Shown here piece after piece: positions 45,418 through 55,284 of a stretch of DNA of 64,000 nt (position 1 is its first letter; every line of letters starts with the position of its first letter). Origin of the DNA: Porphyromonas catoniae ATCC 51270 (GTDB taxonomy: Bacteria > Bacteroidota > Bacteroidia > Bacteroidales > Porphyromonadaceae); NCBI RefSeq assembly GCF_000565015.1, contig NZ_JDFF01000013.1, positions 1 through 64,000 of the forward strand. Direction: 5' to 3'. Made by a program: the position numbers and the translations under genes. The notes under the pieces were generated by a model that was not told where the DNA came from, ran no database searches, and saw only the letters and a program-made list of their open reading frames with translations.

Positions 45418-46917
45418 ATGGCTGGTTTCAGACGACTCAGTATTGCTCTAGTGATATGTGCCCTCACCCTCAGTCTCTCCATTGAGACATGGGCTCAGAC
45501 ACCCAAGCGCATCCGTGAGCACGAGGTGCAGCGCGAAGAGACTGTGTACAGCATCGCCCGCAGGTACAACGCTTCAATTGAGAAGATCTACGAACTCAAT
45601 CCTTGGGCAAAAAAGCAGATAAAGGTTGGGGACAAGCTCCTTATACCTACCGATAGCAGTGCACAACAAACAAGTCGAAGCACCCCCACAAAAACCACGA
45701 GACACAAGGTAGAGGGGGGTGAAACACTGTACCGCATCAGTAAAATCTATGGTGTAGAACTAGCGGATCTACTCCGTGCTAATCCTGGGGTAACAACATC
45801 AAGCCTCAAGGTCGGGATGGAGCTCCTCATCCCCGTTAGTAAAGCTGAGGTAACCCCAACCGCACCTAAGGCAAAGGAGCCAGAAGAACCGAGTTCTCCT
45901 ACAAACCAAGTTGCAACAGCACAAACAAGGGTCTTGATGCTCTTGCCCCTGACTAAGGACCGTAAGTTCATTGAGTTCTATGAGGGCTTCCTGCTTGGCA
46001 TGTATGATTTGAAGAAAAGCGGGATCTCCATCCAACTTACCACACTAGACATACCTAGTGACAACACCCTGCTTAGTTACATTTCCTCTGGCAAGTTTGT
46101 AGATCAAGATATTGTGATTGGTGGGGTAAATGACGTTCAGATACGAGCTATTGCTGATGCCTCGGGCTACAACCATTATATCGTACCCTTTAGCCGAATA
46201 GACAATCTCACTCCTCACTCGGGGAATGTCATCCTAGCCAATGCACAGTCCTCGTACATCATCGAGCGTGTTGTTCCCTTCTTCCTTCAGCGATACAAGG
46301 GGCGTGAGGTAGTCTTCACTCGGAGGCGTACAGACACAGAGGAGCCCTTCGTCACACAGCTTCGCCCAGCACTACAGAAGGCTGGCATCACGATGCGCAC
46401 GATTGAGGTGGGTAGTGGCTCTATGCCTAGTATCGGGAGCAATACCGTAGTCGTCCCCATCTCTGCAGACCGCAATCTCGCCCTCGCAACAGTAGCCGCC
46501 ATCGGCACACAAAGCACTGGAGTTACACTCTTCGGTTATCCACAATGGCAAAGCTACGGGGGGCAATTTCAACAGAGCCTACACAGGCTAAATACGACGA
46601 TCTATTCCTCGTTTTTCTTTGACCCCACGATGCCCGAGGCTAAGGATTTCCTCACCCAATACAATACTTGGTTTGGGCATAAAATCAGCAATACATACCC
46701 CAAGTATAGTGTGCTAGGCTACGATATTGCCCGCTACTTCATTAGAGCCTATGCAGCTCATGGCAAAGGGTTCATCAGCAGTTCGTCCACCCTACCCCAC
46801 GATGGGCTACAGCTGGATTTCCAGCTACAGCCTCATGGTAGTCGTGTCTACTCAAACACGCGTTTCTACCTAGTGACCTACACCAGCTCTGGAAGCATCT
46901 TACGAGAATCGTTCTAA
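45418..46917 (+). CDS. LysM-domain protein with periplasmic-binding-like C-terminal domain (499 aa)
   Basis: A signal peptide ends near residue 26 (ETWAQ). Two LysM repeats bind peptidoglycan: REETVYSIARRYNASIEKIYELNPW..IKVGDKLLIP (about 38-77) and GGETLYRISKIYGVELADLLRANPG..LKVGMELLIP (about 100-139). A Pro-rich linker leads to a C-terminal domain (about 170-499) that looks like a type 1 periplasmic-binding fold (VLMLLPLTKDRKFIEFYEGFLLGMYDL). It probably anchors to the cell wall and senses or holds a ligand. The stop overlaps the next start (TAATG). Confidence 0.88.
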   Translation: MAGFRRLSIALVICALTLSLSIETWAQTPKRIREHEVQREETVYSIARRYNASIEKIYELNPWAKKQIKVGDKLLIPTDSSAQQTSRSTPTKTTRHKVEGGETLYRISKIYGVELADLLRANPGVTTSSLKVGMELLIPVSKAEVTPTAPKAKEPEEPSSPTNQVATAQTRVLMLLPLTKDRKFIEFYEGFLLGMYDLKKSGISIQLTTLDIPSDNTLLSYISSGKFVDQDIVIGGVNDVQIRAIADASGYNHYIVPFSRIDNLTPHSGNVILANAQSSYIIERVVPFFLQRYKGREVVFTRRRTDTEEPFVTQLRPALQKAGITMRTIEVGSGSMPSIGSNTVVVPISADRNLALATVAAIGTQSTGVTLFGYPQWQSYGGQFQQSLHRLNTTIYSSFFFDPTMPEAKDFLTQYNTWFGHKISNTYPKYSVLGYDIARYFIRAYAAHGKGFISSSSTLPHDGLQLDFQLQPHGSRVYSNTRFYLVTYTSSGSILRESF

Positions 46918-47582
46918 TGACAACTTTTCGAGTAATACGCACTACTCTACTCTTCCTCCTCTGTCCCCTCTTGGCTCAGGCACAGCAGGTGGAGCCCTTT
47001 CATCAAGCCCTCTCCATAGGAGTGCACGGTGGCGTCCTAGCAAGTCGCTTCAGCTTCGTGCCTAGCGTTAGTCAGCGTATCCATATCGGGAATATGGCTG
47101 GTCTTAAGATCAGGTACGATGTAGAGCGTGGAGCATCACTACAACTAGAGGCAAACTATCTTACCTCTGGATGGCGAGAGAAGTACGATGCTGCTGGCAC
47201 AAGCTATACCCGAGATATCACGTACATAGAGACACCACTCTTGGCACACCTCTACTTAGGTAGCCCTAGTACAAGAGTTTTTGTCAATGCAGGGCCATTC
47301 ATAGGCTACGCACTCTCCGAGACAAGCTCTGTATCTGGTGAGGCCAATATGTCCGAAAAAGACCTTGCTCGCCATGCACTAGGTATCAAGAGTAAGTTCT
47401 TCTGGGGTTTAGGTGGTGGACCAGGACTAAGCTTTGGTCTCGGGACACACCATCGCCTAGAGCTAGAGGGACGGTTTGTTTATGGCTTTGGCAATATCTG
47501 GAGTACGGAGCGCACAGAGCCCTATGTGCAGTCATCAGAGATACGCTTTGGAGGTTTCCTCAGCTATCTCTTCCGTTTTTAG
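46917..47582 (+). CDS. Outer-membrane beta-barrel protein, PorT-like family (221 aa)
   Basis: A signal peptide (about 1-22, ending LLAQAQ) is followed by alternating beta strands (LSIGVHGGVLASRFSF, LQLEANYLTSGWREKY, IETPLLAHLYLG, VFVNAGPFIGYALSE) and a C-terminal strand ending in Phe (GGFLSYLFRF), the usual insertion signal. This is the small 8-stranded barrel family (PF13568 type) that includes T9SS PorT, but nothing here identifies it as PorT itself. Translationally coupled to the LysM gene. Confidence 0.8.
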   Translation: MTTFRVIRTTLLFLLCPLLAQAQQVEPFHQALSIGVHGGVLASRFSFVPSVSQRIHIGNMAGLKIRYDVERGASLQLEANYLTSGWREKYDAAGTSYTRDITYIETPLLAHLYLGSPSTRVFVNAGPFIGYALSETSSVSGEANMSEKDLARHALGIKSKFFWGLGGGPGLSFGLGTHHRLELEGRFVYGFGNIWSTERTEPYVQSSEIRFGGFLSYLFRF

Positions 47583-47626
47583 GCCTACATTCAATCATCA
47601 AACTATAACTCTTATTTTCAAGCAAT

Positions 47627-48148
47627 ATGAAGTACATCTGTAAAACATTCCTTGGGCTTAGCTTAGCTCTTGGTTTCGTGCTAAACATTCATGCACAGAG
47701 TGACAAGTTCGGGCAAGTAAATGCTACAAATGTCAATCTGCGCAACCATCCTACGACGCAGTCTAAAGTAGTAGGAAAGCTACAGAAAAACGAAGATGTA
47801 ATAATCCTCAATCGATCACGTACGAATAGTGATGCCGTAGAGGCCATCCTGCTAAAGGACGCAAAGTTCTATTCCCAAGAAGGCGAGTACCGCTTCACTC
47901 TACCTAAGGGAAAAGCCGTCGAACTCCTTGCCTTCGACCCTGAGGCTGACGTGTATCATGTGTCTTATGTCAATGCAGGTGTGAAAGGCTATACCAAGCT
48001 CGATCGTACCTCAGTCAAGACCATCACCTACGAGCAATGGTACTACATCCAGCGCAAGAAAACCGGAGCGAAGGGCTGGGTACTCGCTCGCTACATTGAT
48101 CTCGCTGAGGATGTAGACGATGATAGTATCGTTGTGTATGAGGACTAA
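47627..48148 (+). CDS. Exported bacterial SH3-domain protein (173 aa)
   Basis: A signal peptide (about 1-24, ending NIHAQ) is followed by an SH3b domain at about residues 28-60: ATNVNLRNHPTTQSKVVGKLQKNEDVIIL, the common opening of SH3b repeats. A second SH3-like part may follow (LPKGKAVELLAFDPEADVYHVSY). It ends in an acidic tail. Such proteins bind peptidoglycan stems. The next gene overlaps it by 11 nt and is a cell-wall peptidase, which supports this role. Confidence 0.82.
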   Translation: MKYICKTFLGLSLALGFVLNIHAQSDKFGQVNATNVNLRNHPTTQSKVVGKLQKNEDVIILNRSRTNSDAVEAILLKDAKFYSQEGEYRFTLPKGKAVELLAFDPEADVYHVSYVNAGVKGYTKLDRTSVKTITYEQWYYIQRKKTGAKGWVLARYIDLAEDVDDDSIVVYED

Positions 48149-48944
48149 GCCTATTCTACTCCTCGGGCTTGTCCTAGCCCTTGCACCCAGCCTCTCCCCC
48201 CTCAATGCTCAGTGCTTGAGGAGAGCAATACAGCCCAAGGCAAAACAAGAGCAAGCCCCAACAGATAGCATCAAGGCTAAAACCTTCCTACCTGCCAGCA
48301 AGGCTCTAGTGACGGGGCAGATTTCTTACCTCAGGAGTCCACACTTCCGAAAGCTTGGCTCACGCTACACCTCTCGACAGATTTATCTCCAGAACGTTGT
48401 AGCTGATCAGTTTGAGGCTATGAGCGATGCTGCAGCCAAGGATGGAATAAGCCTCAAAGCTCTCTCTGGCACACGCACTTTCTCTCAACAAAAAGGTATA
48501 TGGGAGAGAAAGTGGGCTGTCAGGAAGGGCTCAGCCGAGGAGCGTGCTCGTGACATCTTACGCTATAGCTCCATGCCCATGACCTCTCGACATCATTGGG
48601 GCACAGACATTGACATCAATAATCTTGAGAACTCTTACTTCACCTCTGGCAAGGGTAAAGCCGAGTATGAGTGGCTCTGCAAGCATGGTCATGAGTATGG
48701 CTTTGCCCAAGTCTTTACTGATAAGGGGCAGGGGCGCCCAGGCTACGAACTAGAAAAGTGGCATTGGTCCTACCTCCCTGCGGCAGAGCTCTACCTCGAA
48801 TATTACCAGCAGTACGTCGGCTACGAAGACATCAAGGGCTTCACTGGAGCAGAGGTTGCACCAGCATTACGTGTGATCCTCGACTACGTAGGAGGAGTAG
48901 AAACCCCGAAAGCTCATGAGCTCTTCCACTGGAGGAAGAAGTAA
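48138..48944 (+). CDS. M15 family D-alanyl-D-alanine carboxypeptidase-like metallopeptidase (268 aa)
   Basis: VanY/LD-carboxypeptidase-like enzyme that trims peptidoglycan peptides. The signal peptide starts at MRTKPILLLGLVLALAPSL (ATG 48138; ATG 48120 would only add six residues before it). The zinc site is visible: SRHHWGTDIDINNL (first His and Asp) and ELEKWHWSYLPAAE (catalytic Glu and last His), with SGTRTFSQQKGIWERKW before it. It closes a four-gene cell-wall group. Confidence 0.92.
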   Translation: MRTKPILLLGLVLALAPSLSPLNAQCLRRAIQPKAKQEQAPTDSIKAKTFLPASKALVTGQISYLRSPHFRKLGSRYTSRQIYLQNVVADQFEAMSDAAAKDGISLKALSGTRTFSQQKGIWERKWAVRKGSAEERARDILRYSSMPMTSRHHWGTDIDINNLENSYFTSGKGKAEYEWLCKHGHEYGFAQVFTDKGQGRPGYELEKWHWSYLPAAELYLEYYQQYVGYEDIKGFTGAEVAPALRVILDYVGGVETPKAHELFHWRKK

Positions 48945-49220
48945 TCTGTCTTTATATCATCACTCTCCCGTCCTTTCTGTACAAAGAGAGCATATTGTTT
49001 ACAACGACAGAGCACATCAAGAATGAAATGGCAGAACGGGAGAAAAGGCTAACCTTCTACTCTGTCTAGCGTAAGTAAACATCTCTCGGGACGTAAAGCC
49101 TAGCTAGGTTGTACCTATGCTAATAATGAGCTTAATCCTGATAGCTAGGATATGTCGTATACTATCTAGTTGTTTGGGAGAACTTGGCATGTAGGAGTCG
49201 TCTACTCAACTGATAATTCG
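48945..49220. other. Gap without visible gene
   Basis: No hairpin with T-run, repeat or open frame could be supported in this stretch before the antiporter promoter. Confidence 0.5.
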
Positions 49221-49228
49221 TATCTTTG
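49221..49228 (+). promoter_or_regulatory. -7 element of the antiporter gene
   Basis: TATCTTTG, 79 nt before the start. Confidence 0.5.
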
Positions 49229-49307
49229 AGCTTGAAAGTATGCTCAGCAAGCGTGCTATTGGAAGCTCAAGCAAGGAGCCAACGAAAAAGAATAGAGTAC
49301 TTTATAT

Positions 49308-51638
49308 ATGTCCAAGCAACGTGGCCTCTGGCCCTTTGTTTTCTACTTCATTATCCTGATCGCCTCTGTGGCAGCCCTTTGGGGAACGCTCCAGTTAGGT
49401 GAACATCTAGTACCGACTACAGCCACAGCCAACACAAACCTAAGTCCTGCCTCCTTTGCCTCAGCCTTTGCAGACTTCCAGCAGAGCGTCACGCATCACC
49501 GAGAGTCTACGATTGGTCGACTACTCCTACAAATACTCGTTATCCTGATTGCTGCCCGCCTCATGGGCTGGCTCTTTCGCAAAATCAAACAACCAGCTGT
49601 CATAGGAGAGATTGTAGCAGGCATTCTCCTTGGCCCTTCACTATTTGGGAAGCTTTCGCCAGAGCTTTTCACAATGCTCTTCCCACAAGAAAGTCTACCA
49701 AATATCCAGCTGCTTAGCAACTTTGGGCTAATCCTCTTCATGTTTGCAGTCGGGATGGAACTCCGCCTCGGAGACATAAGACGCCAGCTAAAGGGGAGTA
49801 TAGTTATCAGCCATGCAGGTATCCTCCTACCCTTTGTACTATCCCTTCCGTTAAGCTACAGTATCTATACCCAGTACGCAGCGGCATACACGGGCTTCAC
49901 TCCTTTTGCACTCTTCATCGGGATTGCTATGAGTATCACAGCGTTCCCTGTGCTGGCTCGCATTATCCAGGAGAGTAACCTACAGCGTACACACCTCGGC
50001 AAGCTTTCTCTCTCTACAGCAGCGGCTGGAGACATCACCGCTTGGCTCATGCTGGCTGCTATTATTGCCATCTCACAGAGTGGCAGTATCCTAAGTACTG
50101 GGTACAATCTTCTCTTCCTTATTGGCTACCTCCTCGTCATGTTCGGCATCATTCGTCCGCTCTTTCGTGCGGCAGGTAAGGTGTACAACAATACCGAGGT
50201 CATTAGCCATGGAATGGTGGGGGTAATCATCATTCTACTTCTCCTATCATCCTATATCACAGAGCTACTCAGCATGCACGCACTCTTTGGAGCTTTCATG
50301 CTGGGACTAGTAATGCCCGAGGATCTATCGTTTCGTAAGATTATCTCGGACAAGATTGAGGACGTTTCACTTCTCCTTTTCTTACCACTTTTCTTTGTCT
50401 CGAGCGGACTACAGACTGAGCTGGGACTCATCAGCGGTGTGGACATGTGGACTCTTCTGGGAGCCTTCACACTCATCGCTATTGTGGGGAAAGTCGGAGG
50501 AACATATATCTCGGCTCGAGTTTGTGGTCAATCTCCAAAGAATAGCATCTACCTAGGGGCATTCATGAATACTAGGGGGCTAATGGAACTCGTTGTCCTT
50601 GGGATTGGCTATGAGATGGGGATTCTTCCCCCCGCAATCTATACCGTTCTGGTGATGATGACCGTCATTACAACGGTAATGACAATGCCCATGATCCACT
50701 TGATTAACCTAATCAATAAGCTACGCACAAGGCGAACAGATCGAATCGATGTAGTTGGTAAACAGGCTGGAGCAAAGGTGCTACTCTCCTTTGGTCGTCC
50801 TGCCTCAGGAGCAAGCCTCCTCCGTCTAACAAATCAGCTCCTGAGGAGAGGTGAAGCACATCCCAACGTCACGGCACTACATATCACCACCGATAAAGAC
50901 ATTAACTCCATTGATGCAGACAAGTACTTCAACGATAGCTTCCGTCCCATCATTATGGAGGCAAACCGACTTGCCCAACCACTAGAGACCGATTACCAGG
51001 TCTCTGGGAACGTAGAGAACACCATCCTCGCAAAGCTTATCAATGAGCGATACAATCTACTCATCGTTGGTGCTGGTGTACGTCTCTCCTCTGATGAAGA
51101 TGACCGCGAGGCAACAACGATGCGTGAACAAATGAGCAGACGTATGGGAGCCTTCTCTGTCCGTACCACAGAGGCTCTGCTGTCCATACATAGTATGCTC
51201 CGAGATAAAATGGAGTTCTTCATAGAGAAAGCCCCTTGCTCAGTGGGTATCTTCCTAAGTCGCTCTTTTGATTCTCCCAAGCGTATCCTACTCTATCTAA
51301 CAACTAGAGAAGATATACGTATGCTCCCCTATGCTCGCACAATGGCAGAGAATAATCAGGGGACACTACACATCATCATATCCAAGGCTCTCCAAGGAGA
51401 AAAGCTACCTCTACACACAGGTGAAGAGATAATAGCGACACTGCCCCATAGCTTCGTGGGGACTGCTAGAGAGCCTGACACTCACTCTGAAAAGGGACTA
51501 AGCCCCAATAATGGTTGCAAGCCCCCAGAGGGATACGATCTGATGATCCTCAACTATAGGCTCTGGCGAGACACCTTTGATCATAATAAAGCGTTGCTCC
51601 TCAGCCTTCCCTCTACGCTTATCCTCAATCTCAAGTAA
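49308..51638 (+). CDS. Cation:proton antiporter, CPA2/KefB-like with C-terminal USP-like domain (776 aa)
   Basis: One isolated N-terminal helix, then the PF00999 exchanger domain (about residues 70-460, twelve to thirteen helices) with RLMGWLFRKIKQPAVIGEIVAGILLGPSL, SITAFPVLARI and GAFMNTRGLMELVVLGIG. After RTRRTDRIDV a cytoplasmic region of about 280 residues follows with two universal-stress-like halves (KVLLSFGRPASGASLLRLTNQLLR and a second near 640). No Rossmann KTN domain is seen, so regulation differs from KefB. It exports Na+ or K+ in exchange for H+. Confidence 0.9.
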   Translation: MSKQRGLWPFVFYFIILIASVAALWGTLQLGEHLVPTTATANTNLSPASFASAFADFQQSVTHHRESTIGRLLLQILVILIAARLMGWLFRKIKQPAVIGEIVAGILLGPSLFGKLSPELFTMLFPQESLPNIQLLSNFGLILFMFAVGMELRLGDIRRQLKGSIVISHAGILLPFVLSLPLSYSIYTQYAAAYTGFTPFALFIGIAMSITAFPVLARIIQESNLQRTHLGKLSLSTAAAGDITAWLMLAAIIAISQSGSILSTGYNLLFLIGYLLVMFGIIRPLFRAAGKVYNNTEVISHGMVGVIIILLLLSSYITELLSMHALFGAFMLGLVMPEDLSFRKIISDKIEDVSLLLFLPLFFVSSGLQTELGLISGVDMWTLLGAFTLIAIVGKVGGTYISARVCGQSPKNSIYLGAFMNTRGLMELVVLGIGYEMGILPPAIYTVLVMMTVITTVMTMPMIHLINLINKLRTRRTDRIDVVGKQAGAKVLLSFGRPASGASLLRLTNQLLRRGEAHPNVTALHITTDKDINSIDADKYFNDSFRPIIMEANRLAQPLETDYQVSGNVENTILAKLINERYNLLIVGAGVRLSSDEDDREATTMREQMSRRMGAFSVRTTEALLSIHSMLRDKMEFFIEKAPCSVGIFLSRSFDSPKRILLYLTTREDIRMLPYARTMAENNQGTLHIIISKALQGEKLPLHTGEEIIATLPHSFVGTAREPDTHSEKGLSPNNGCKPPEGYDLMILNYRLWRDTFDHNKALLLSLPSTLILNLK

Positions 51639-51676
51639 GACTTACGCAGTCGCTAACCCGTCACCACAAAAGAATT

Positions 51677-53680
51677 ATGACTAAGCTAGCAATGAACGAC
51701 CCTTGGCTTAAGCCCTACGAAGAGCGCATACATCGTCGCATGCAGTTCACTCGGGCAAGGGAACGATCCATAACACAAGGTGGTGATATTCCTTTGGAGC
51801 AGTTTGCCGATGGGTATCTGTACTACGGACTACATCGTGATGAGCGAGGATCATGGATACTCAGAGAGTCGCTTCCTGGCGCACAGAGTGTCTACCTCAT
51901 TGGCTCCTTCAATGGTTGGCAAACCATGTCTGTTTGGAAGCTTAAACGCGTCGACGACTATGGGAACTGGGAGATCAAGGTAGCGAAAGATGCCCTCCAT
52001 CATGGAGACCACTACCGCCTCTTTGTGCACTGGGGGCATGGCTGTGGGGAGCGTATCCCTGCTTGGGCAACTCGAGTTGTACAGGATAGTGAAACAGGCA
52101 TCTTCAGCGCACAGATATGGGCTCCAGAGGAAGAATATAAATTCAAACATACACGCCCAACATGCCAAGATGAACCTCTGATGATTTATGAATGCCACAT
52201 CGGTATGTCATCAGAGGAAGGCAAGGTAAGTGGCTATCGAGAGTTTCAGGAACAGATACTCCCTCGCATCGTAGACTTGGGCTATAATGCTATTCAGATT
52301 ATGGCCATTCAGGAACACCCCTATTATGGATCCTTTGGCTATCATGTATCAAGCTTCTTTGCCCCAAGTAGTCGCTTTGGCTCTCCCGACGAACTGAAAG
52401 AACTAATCGACACTGCCCACGGTCTTGGCCTACGTGTCATCATGGATCTCGTACACAGCCATGCGGTAAAGAACGAAGTTGAGGGACTAGCCAAGTATGA
52501 CGGATCTCGCACTCTATTTTTCCACGAAGGGCCACGTGGAGACCACCCAGCTTGGGATTCTCTCTGCTTTGACTACGGGCGAAACAACGTCATTCATTTC
52601 TTACTATCCAACTGTAAGTACTGGCTTGAGGTCTTCCAGTTTGACGGCTTCCGCTTTGATGGAGTATCTTCCATGCTCTACTACGACCATGGATTAGGAG
52701 AAGCCTTCACATCCTACGCTGACTATTTCAATGGTCATCAGGATGCCGATGCCATGGCCTACCTGACCCTGGCCAATAAGCTCATTCATCAAGTTCACCC
52801 ACATGCCATAACCATTGCTGAAGAAGTAAGCGGAATGCCAGGATTAGCCTCTGCTATTGAGGACGGAGGATTTGGCTTCGATTACCGACTTGCGATGAAT
52901 ATCCCAGACTTCTGGATTAAGCTCATCAAGGAGCACCCCGACGAAGCTTGGAGTCCTGGGGCGATATGGTACGAACTCACGAACCGACGTGAGGATGAGA
53001 AGACCATCAGTTATGCAGAGAGTCATGACCAAGCATTGGTTGGAGATAAGACCCTCATTTTCCGTCTCGCTGATGCCGACATGTACTGGCACATGAGCCA
53101 TGCGACACGTTCACTCACGACGGATCGTGCGGTAGCTCTGCATAAGATGATACGTCTAGTCACCGCTGCAACAATGAACGGAGGCTACTTAACCTTCATG
53201 GGGAACGAATTTGGGCATCCTGAGTGGATTGATTTCCCCAGAGAGGGTAACGGCTGGTCGTACCACTATGCCCGTCGCCAGTGGAGTCTTGCCGACAATA
53301 GTGAACTCCTCTACCACGACCTTAGGAACTTCGATAAGGCAATGGTACATCTACTCGATGGTATCCGCTCATTCAACAATCTACCCCTCACTCAATACTG
53401 GTCACATGAAGACGATCAAGTCCTCTGCTTTGGTCGAGGGAATTATATTTTCGTCTTCAACTTTCACCCAACGCTGGCCTATACAGACTACGCCATTCCT
53501 GTACCTGAGGGGCATTATTCAATCATCCTAGACAGCGATGCCAAGGACTTCGGTGGCTATAGTCTTATTGATGATGCACAGCCACACTACACTCAGAGTA
53601 CCACTTACGATGGTGAGGTAAAGGATGCCATCTCACTTTACCTACCACCGCGCACTGCACTCGTCCTAAAACGCAATTAA
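51677..53680 (+). CDS. glgB: 1,4-alpha-glucan branching enzyme (667 aa)
   Basis: Makes alpha-1,6 branches in glycogen. A CBM48 domain (about 55-135: ESLPGAQSVYLIGSFNGWQ) precedes the GH13 barrel: DLVHSHAVKN, catalytic Asp in FDGFRFDGVSSMLYYDHG (about residue 333), catalytic Glu in ITIAEEVSGMPG (about 379) and SYAESHDQALVGDK. The type is closer to eukaryote-like branching enzymes than to E. coli GlgB, as in other Bacteroidetes. No other glycogen genes are in the window. Confidence 0.94.
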   Translation: MTKLAMNDPWLKPYEERIHRRMQFTRARERSITQGGDIPLEQFADGYLYYGLHRDERGSWILRESLPGAQSVYLIGSFNGWQTMSVWKLKRVDDYGNWEIKVAKDALHHGDHYRLFVHWGHGCGERIPAWATRVVQDSETGIFSAQIWAPEEEYKFKHTRPTCQDEPLMIYECHIGMSSEEGKVSGYREFQEQILPRIVDLGYNAIQIMAIQEHPYYGSFGYHVSSFFAPSSRFGSPDELKELIDTAHGLGLRVIMDLVHSHAVKNEVEGLAKYDGSRTLFFHEGPRGDHPAWDSLCFDYGRNNVIHFLLSNCKYWLEVFQFDGFRFDGVSSMLYYDHGLGEAFTSYADYFNGHQDADAMAYLTLANKLIHQVHPHAITIAEEVSGMPGLASAIEDGGFGFDYRLAMNIPDFWIKLIKEHPDEAWSPGAIWYELTNRREDEKTISYAESHDQALVGDKTLIFRLADADMYWHMSHATRSLTTDRAVALHKMIRLVTAATMNGGYLTFMGNEFGHPEWIDFPREGNGWSYHYARRQWSLADNSELLYHDLRNFDKAMVHLLDGIRSFNNLPLTQYWSHEDDQVLCFGRGNYIFVFNFHPTLAYTDYAIPVPEGHYSIILDSDAKDFGGYSLIDDAQPHYTQSTTYDGEVKDAISLYLPPRTALVLKRN

Positions 53681-53730
53681 TACGGCCCATCCCATCCGCT
53701 TGTGATGGGACAAACAAACTTATACACCTC

Positions 53731-54675
53731 ATGAGTATTGACACAAAGAACGTCGCCATCTTTGCTGGATCTGCTTCTCTGGAGCTTGCCACCAAGATTG
53801 CAGAAGGCCTAGGTCTCAACCTAGGGGACATGGAAGTCGAGCACTTTGCTGACGGAGAGTTTTCGGTCTATTACAAAGACAGCATCCGTGGTAAGGATGT
53901 CTTCCTCGTACAGTCCACTTATCCGTCCTCGGACAACATTATGGAGCTGCTGCTCATGATTGATGCAGCCAAGCGCGCCTCAGCACATTACATCGCCGCT
54001 GTAATACCTTACTTCGGCTGGGCACGCCAGGATCGCAAGGACAAACCTCGTGTCTCCATCGGAGCAAAGCTCATGGCCGATCTCCTCAGCACTGCCGGGG
54101 TGACCCGACTCATCACAATGGACCTGCACGCAGACCAGATACAGGGCTTCTTCGACGTCCCCGTGGATCACCTTTATGCTTCAACGGTCTTCATCGATTA
54201 TTTAAGAAAGACCTCCGACCTTGATCGCACCGTGATGGCAACACCTGATGTGGGCGGGGCAAAACGAGCCAATTCCTACGCAAAGTTCCTCGGAGTGCCC
54301 ATGGTCATCTGCCACAAGAGCCGTGCAAAGGCTAATGAAGTGGCCGAAATGACCATCATTGGCGACGTGACGGGCAAGGACGTTATCCTCGTTGATGACA
54401 TTGTGGACACCGCTGGTACGATATGTAAGGCTGCGGACTTGATGATGAAGAACGGCGCCCGCAGTGTACGAGCCATCGCAAGTCACGCAGTTCTCAGCGA
54501 CCCAGCCACAGAGCGCATCGATGCTTCAGCATTAACGGAGATGATTTTCACTGACTCGATCCCTCTACGTAAGCATTCTGATAAGATCCGTGTAGTCTCT
54601 GTCGCCGCTGTCTTTGCTGAAGCCATCAAGCGAGTCATTAATCACGAGTCCATCAGCATACTCTATTCTCTCTAG
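53731..54675 (+). CDS. prs: Ribose-phosphate pyrophosphokinase (314 aa)
   Basis: Makes PRPP from ribose-5-phosphate and ATP for nucleotide synthesis. VEHFADGEFSVYYKDSIRGKDVFLVQ at the N-terminus, YFGWARQDRKDKPRVSIGAK as the flexible ATP loop, MDLHADQIQGFFDVPVDHL (PRPP synthase signature) and the PRPP loop VDDIVDTAGT are all present. Length is standard. Confidence 0.97.
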   Translation: MSIDTKNVAIFAGSASLELATKIAEGLGLNLGDMEVEHFADGEFSVYYKDSIRGKDVFLVQSTYPSSDNIMELLLMIDAAKRASAHYIAAVIPYFGWARQDRKDKPRVSIGAKLMADLLSTAGVTRLITMDLHADQIQGFFDVPVDHLYASTVFIDYLRKTSDLDRTVMATPDVGGAKRANSYAKFLGVPMVICHKSRAKANEVAEMTIIGDVTGKDVILVDDIVDTAGTICKAADLMMKNGARSVRAIASHAVLSDPATERIDASALTEMIFTDSIPLRKHSDKIRVVSVAAVFAEAIKRVINHESISILYSL

Positions 54676-54754
54676 AAGAGGCTGTAAAGAGCGGATAATG
54701 TAAAGGAACTTTTCATTTGTAAAAGCTAATTTGCTCCCGCCATTACATTGCAAG

Positions 54755-54800
54755 GAGAAAGGCTAGAAGGTAATGTCCCCTTCTAGCCTTTCTCTTCTTT
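54755..54800 (+). terminator. Terminator of prs
   Basis: A perfect 16-bp stem (54755-54770 with 54779-54794), then ttcttt. Confidence 0.9.
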
Positions 54801-54935
54801 GCGTGCGATTTCATTGCTAATCCCCCTAAATCTTCTCTAGTTATACCCCAAACTCACTCTACTCTCAACCCAACGTAACTCACTGTACAACAGAAAGTAA
54901 ACATCCATTCAAGTAAAAGAAACTGACCACCCTCT

Positions 54936-55112
54936 AGAAAGTACCTAATCAATCGGGAAAAAGTACCTAATAATTTTCCAGATTGATTAGGTAAATTTTC
55001 TAGGTTGATAAGGTAAATTCAGAAGGTGCATCAATTAACCTCAATTGATACCTCAATTTATTCCGTTTAGAACTCCAATTTATTCGCTTAGTCTGCTCAG
55101 TTTATTCAGGTT
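54936..55112. repeat. AT-rich ~23-bp array (array 10)
   Basis: About seven degenerate units, 22-25 bp apart, with cores such as agtacctaatcaat, attgattaggtaaatt, ttgataaggtaaatt and ctcaatttattcc. The sense inverts after the second unit (ACCTAATCAAT against ATTGATTAGGT). It is less regular than the other arrays. The flanks 54801-54935 and 55113-55284 show nothing else. Confidence 0.65.
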
Positions 55113-55284
55113 TAGATTTACTTGTAAATGAAAACAATTGTAATGTACCTTCTTTTGCTTTTAGAGCTAATTCTAATATCTACCTCACGTACTTATCTTT
55201 TATAGCTTAGTAACTTCGTATATAGCATGAAATGGCTTTAGTTTAATAGTTAAGCTACATTTCTATGATAGCTAAGCAGGTTAT